A stretch of DNA of 64,000 bases, taken from positions 682,001-746,000 of the forward strand of contig JAGYVD010000007.1 of the NCBI GenBank assembly GCA_021209875.1. Direction: 5' to 3'. The position numbers and the translations under genes were made by a program. Below, one piece after another: positions 60,582 to 64,000 of the stretch; position 1 is the stretch's first letter, and each line of letters starts with the position of its first letter. Source of the stretch: Rosellinia necatrix (taxonomy: Eukaryota; Ascomycota; Sordariomycetes; Xylariales; Xylariaceae). The notes beneath the pieces are model-generated. The model had not been told where the DNA came from, did not search any database, and saw nothing but the letters and a program-made list of their open reading frames with translations.

Positions 60582-62045
60582 ATGCCAAGCGGGCAACATG
60601 AATCCTTCTTCACATACGGCTTGACCAGGCCATTTCCGTTTCGTTGGTTTACGCCGGGTGCAGTGGTTGCGGGTGTCATCTCTCTCGCCCTCTTTACTTT
60701 CTTGAGCTTCGCTTCGGCTGGTTACAATCTGATTGTCACAATCTCCACGAACCCTAATGCGACTATTTCTGAGGGTAGTTGGCTCCAACACTGGCCATCG
60801 TACCTAAGCGCCAAGGTTCAACCCACATGCGAGCCCGCCAACCTTCCCGTGAACAGCCAGTTTTTCACAAATCAAACAGCACTCACGTACACACTAACGG
60901 GCGTATGGCAACATCATGATGCTACCAGCACTCAAGTCGTCTCTCCATCACTCAGCTACTATAACAACGTTTTGAACAATTGCTCCGTTGCTTCTATCGT
61001 GATAGATCTATCATCAATGGATCGATCTGGAAATCAATTCGCATACGCCGAATGGGGTGCTTTAATACGGTCCTACATTACCTGTCATATAGCCACTACT
61101 GCTGGCCTGGTCTTCCTGAACCTTACACAAACTTATGATTACGTTCCTGACACCATCCCCTTTACAATGGTCGACAAATTTCTCGGCACCGGTTTTCTAG
61201 CCCGGGATAAAACCACACAAGCAAGCCTATACTGGGGTGAAACACTCATGTCAACTTACTATGGTGCAGTCACATGGGCGATGGAGTTGGAGCGCACTAA
61301 ACAAACCCAGTTCCTCGGCGAACCAGGGATACGTAAGGGGACAGTGTCATTCGCGCCGAATGGGTCTTTCCCCGACATCAAAGATCTGCGCTTCTTCAAC
61401 GCTGATTATCGCTTCATTGTCGACAAAGGCCAAGCTGTTTACGACGTGGTTTGTTGCGATGACTCTGTACCCGCACCACAGACGCCGGGGGCACTGGACA
61501 AGGCGGGCCTGTACCCTAACATTTGGATCAAGGTAGATACCTTGGCCAAGGCGACCTATTCGACCGTATTGACGGATCTGGGTCAGGCTACAGCGGCACC
61601 TAATATACTCGCTGATGATATGCTCTTGACACATTTCACAGCTAACTTTTCACGGATTCGAGGCGTTAACTTCAAGCCGGGGCCAGCGAACGGGAGCTTC
61701 GAGGAACTGAAAGACACCACTGGTCCCCTCCGTATTACCCCGTCCGTCATATCAACAACATACATTTGCCAGGTACCACAACTCAAGTCCGCAAGCAGCT
61801 TAATACTCGCCATCGTGGTGTCTAACGTTGTATTGCTCCAAGCCATGTGGCAGCTGTACAAGATTTCTGCAGAATGGTACCTTGGCAAGCGACATCCGAC
61901 CATGAATTACTGCGAGGGGTGTTTGGAAATAATATCCAGAAATCCAGTGGTATCTAGTGAAAGTGTCTCGGAGGGCCATCCCCTCTTCTATAAGCCCAAT
62001 TATGTCCCCCAAAATAGCCGAGAGTTGATGACAGCATATTACTAG
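60582..62045 (+). CDS. Two-TM ascomycete-specific membrane protein, function unknown
   Basis: Single exon, 487 residues. A short cytosolic N-terminus with the family hallmark GLTRPFPFRWFTP leads into TM1 (about 24-48). A long extracellular or luminal domain (50-403) follows with many N-glycosylation sequons (NPNATIS, FTNQTALTY, NNCSVAS, LNLTQTY, NGSF) and paired Cys (NNCSV, VVCCDD, CEPANLPVN). TM2 is at about 405-428, then a 60-residue cytosolic tail. I know this architecture as a widely duplicated hypothetical family of filamentous ascomycetes, often in variable genome regions; no activity has been established to my knowledge. The frame is open upstream through a GTG at 60555 but the first ATG is 60582. 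The next gene runs towards it from the right. Confidence 0.8.
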   Translation: MPSGQHESFFTYGLTRPFPFRWFTPGAVVAGVISLALFTFLSFASAGYNLIVTISTNPNATISEGSWLQHWPSYLSAKVQPTCEPANLPVNSQFFTNQTALTYTLTGVWQHHDATSTQVVSPSLSYYNNVLNNCSVASIVIDLSSMDRSGNQFAYAEWGALIRSYITCHIATTAGLVFLNLTQTYDYVPDTIPFTMVDKFLGTGFLARDKTTQASLYWGETLMSTYYGAVTWAMELERTKQTQFLGEPGIRKGTVSFAPNGSFPDIKDLRFFNADYRFIVDKGQAVYDVVCCDDSVPAPQTPGALDKAGLYPNIWIKVDTLAKATYSTVLTDLGQATAAPNILADDMLLTHFTANFSRIRGVNFKPGPANGSFEELKDTTGPLRITPSVISTTYICQVPQLKSASSLILAIVVSNVVLLQAMWQLYKISAEWYLGKRHPTMNYCEGCLEIISRNPVVSSESVSEGHPLFYKPNYVPQNSRELMTAYY

Positions 62046-62606
62046 TCGATGCGGCCATGGCCAACACTGTAAGGGGCTCGGCCACGACGCTGCTGGCGGC
62101 CCTCTTTCTCAAAGATAAAGGGCTCTCCCACATTGCTACGTAAGAGCTTATAGTTGCGAGAAATCCTAAATGCCAACCGCCCTCGGTTTTGGATTATGGG
62201 CACAGTCGGGGGCGCGCTATTCTTGACATCCCCGATGCAAGTTGATGCCCGAAACCTTTGGGTTGTTATAATTGGGTATTTGTTGCGGTGTCAGCAACCA
62301 GTCAACCTCTATATGAGGCGTTATAGGACTGGGAGACCCCCTTAATGGCATTGAAGCTCTGAGAATTAATTGAACAACCTATTGAGCTCTAAGTAATAGT
62401 TACCACATTGAAGCCGAATTATCTATTCACCTATGCCCCATTTGCTTCCAGCATTTTAGTTCATTCATTCTACGGTTATAAAGTAGCGGATAAAATAGTT
62501 TCGAATTCACTATCTGAGAAACAATTAACTCCTGAACATTTTTGAAAAGCCATATCGAATTGCCTCAGTGGCCTACAACATTGTTCCAACGAACAAGACC
62601 GAAACC
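62046..62606. other. Convergent intergenic, 0.56 kb
   Basis: AT-leaning 3' flanks of two convergent genes. A 63-codon frame at 62154-62345 has no support. Confidence 0.7.
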
Positions 62607-63708
62607 CTAGCCTGCCATGAAAAACACTACCAGAAGAGTTGCCATCGCCGCCAGCATAGTTGGAGAGGAGGACAACGAAACACCGACCCCTTCATCATGA
62701 TTGTCGAGGGATGCTCTTGAGGGTCCCATCACCTTAACACACGTAAGTGAAGCATCGATATAGTCAACTACGCTACCATCTTTGGTCGGGTAGAAGACGG
62801 TAAGGATCGGAGTAATAGCCACAAGCGCTGCCTGAGCATCCCCAACAAGATCCGTACCCTATTATTACGATTGTGAGCTTCATTTGCATCATGGCGTAGA
62901 CAGGCGCAGTTTGACTCACCAGAACGGTATGGCTGGCTACGTTGGTGAGCCGGTTCTGCTTCGGGAGCACGGGCCAACATGTTGGAGTCGAATTCTTCTC
63001 AGCTGAGATTGGCTGTGGCGAGTTACTGCCGGTGAGTGCTATGATGGGCAACGTTAGATTATATCACAAGATGGTAGCTCGACTGCGCAAGCTTCGGGAG
63101 CTTAGCTTACCTGTTGAGCTCAGATTCGTCCAAGAGCCTTGCGAGATTCGAGAGCAAGCATTATCCATATTGTTATGCAAATGATCCTGCATTGCTGAGC
63201 ACCGATCAGCGTCCGAGGAGTTGTTGTTCTCGGATGCTTTGAAAAAGCTTTTCGCTCGATCGATCAAGGCACTAACACATTCCGAACCCATTGCATCGGC
63301 GCAGGTCCCCTGGGCAGTTTCGTTCTTTCCGTGATCGTCGCCGAAAGACAGCGAAGCAGAAACGCCATGGAGGAACACGGAGCAGGCGCTAGTACCGTCG
63401 AGCTTGAATTCTGGAGGGCTGCCAAGGAAGAACGTACTCTGGAACGTACGATTATCGTGCGACGAATCGACGACATGAAAGCCTTTGGTCCAGGATAAGC
63501 CTTCAAGAGCCTCTTGGGTGGCGGGGATACTGGTCAAGCCGACATAGGGAAAGGATGTATCAATGACGGTGCAATTGTCGTTCGCTGTGTCTGCAGTGCT
63601 AGGAGGACATTCGACTTCAATGCAACCGACAATTGTGCTATTGAGATGATCCTGGCTGTGGGCGCAGGCCAGCGAAGCCAGAATGAGGGCCGCGAAGAAC
63701 AACTTCAT
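62607..63708 (-). CDS. Secreted, GPI-anchor-type Cys-containing protein, function unknown
   Basis: Three exons: 63708-63111, 63038-62920, 62858-62607, giving 322 residues with phase kept. Donors are GTAAGC and GTGAGT. Residues 1-18 are a clear signal peptide (MKLFFAALILASLACAHS). The mature part has many sequons (HLNSTIVG, DNCTVID, HDNRTFQS, KNETAQG, NNNSSDAD, WTNLSST) and scattered Cys (CIEVECPP, DNC, GTSACSVF, QGTCADAMGSEC, DRCSAM). The C-terminus is a hydrophobic stretch preceded by small residues (SSSPTMLAAMATLLVVFFMAG, the last 21), matching a GPI attachment signal, so the protein is probably at the plasma membrane or wall. I recognise no enzymatic domain. A plain type I membrane protein is the alternative. 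The promoter contains the 33-bp tandem repeat listed next. Confidence 0.75.
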
Positions 63709-63867
63709 GGTGATAAGGTTGGCGGAATCATGAAGAGTACTGGGTGAGGTTTTCCGGAAGATGGGAATGATAGGAGACGTCTAGTTTTAGCTTTGCTTGG
63801 GAAATAGGGACTCATGTCATTGTTGGGCAGAGCATTGCGGCATGGTTGGGATCGGTGGCACAAGCGT
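63709..63867. promoter_or_regulatory. Upstream region of the GPI-type protein gene
   Basis: Short upstream stretch with no clear core element. On the plus strand it is open in one frame from about 63771 into the following repeats, without an ATG. Confidence 0.4.
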
Positions 63868-64000
63868 TGTTAGAGCCGATTGCGCAGAGTGGTGAAGCAC
63901 TGTTAGAGCCGGTTGCGCAGGGCAGTGAAGCGCTATTGGCGCCAGTTACGCATGTGCCGTGAAGCATCATTGGAGCCGGTTACGCATGTGCCGCGAAGGC
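63868..64000. repeat. 33-bp degenerate tandem repeat, 4 copies, continuing off-window
   Basis: Units at 63868-63900, 63901-63933, 63934-63967 and 63968-64000. Each starts TGTTAGAGCC or a close variant and ends in GTGAAGC-like sequence; the third unit is one base longer. In plus frame units 1-3 translate as an 11-residue repeat (LLEPIAQSGEA, LLEPVAQGSEA, LLAPVTHVP) before a stop. Confidence 0.9.

Overview
The window is nuclear DNA of a filamentous ascomycete, most likely a Pezizomycotina of the Sordariomycetes type. The evidence is short introns (52-222 bp in the models below) with GTRNGT donors and CTAAC/CTGAC branch points, a fungal Zn(II)2Cys6 regulator, a quinate-repressor homologue and several fungus-restricted families. 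I support 13 protein genes. Eight are spliced and were reconstructed exon by exon with reading phase checked at every junction. I found no convincing tRNA, rRNA, CRISPR or intact transposon.

Layout. 1-5.8 kb: a kinesin-3 (Unc104-like) cut by the window start, and an M1 aminopeptidase/leukotriene A4 hydrolase, both on minus. 8.4-8.9 kb: a small VOC (glyoxalase-fold) protein. 9-16.4 kb: microsatellite-rich intergenic DNA. 16.5-18.9 kb: an Uds1-type coiled-coil protein. 18.9-25.5 kb: a 6.6-kb convergent interval with no recognisable gene but much patterned sequence. 25.6-26.4 kb: a C4HC3-finger plus ankyrin-like protein. 29.7-30.5 kb: an unrecognised four-exon protein of 183 residues. 33.5-38.8 kb is a conserved housekeeping block: proteasome alpha-1, a WKF-domain nucleolar-type protein and a four-TM SUR7/claudin-like protein. 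43.8-46.2 kb: a quinate-repressor family protein. 51.6-54.5 kb: a Zn2Cys6 transcription factor. 60.6-63.7 kb: an accessory-looking pair, a two-TM ascomycete-specific membrane protein and a GPI-anchor-type secreted protein. The window ends in a 33-bp tandem repeat.

The genes do not form one pathway. The left two thirds are mainly housekeeping genes (transport, peptide turnover, proteasome, ribosome-biogenesis-like). The right third looks accessory: longer gene-poor stretches, an AT-rich block at about 58-60.5 kb, decayed-looking coding fragments, a regulator and surface proteins. Intergenic DNA is unusually large and rich in TACCTA/TAGGTA and GTAT microsatellites. The same triplet-expansion tendency appears inside unrelated coding regions as poly-Thr, poly-Ala, poly-Gly and poly-Ser. 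I did not find a clear new biological system. The items most worth checking are the 6.6-kb convergent desert with a three-times repeated 11-mer, the unrecognised 183-residue gene, the repressor without a P-loop, and the coding-compatible 33-bp repeats.
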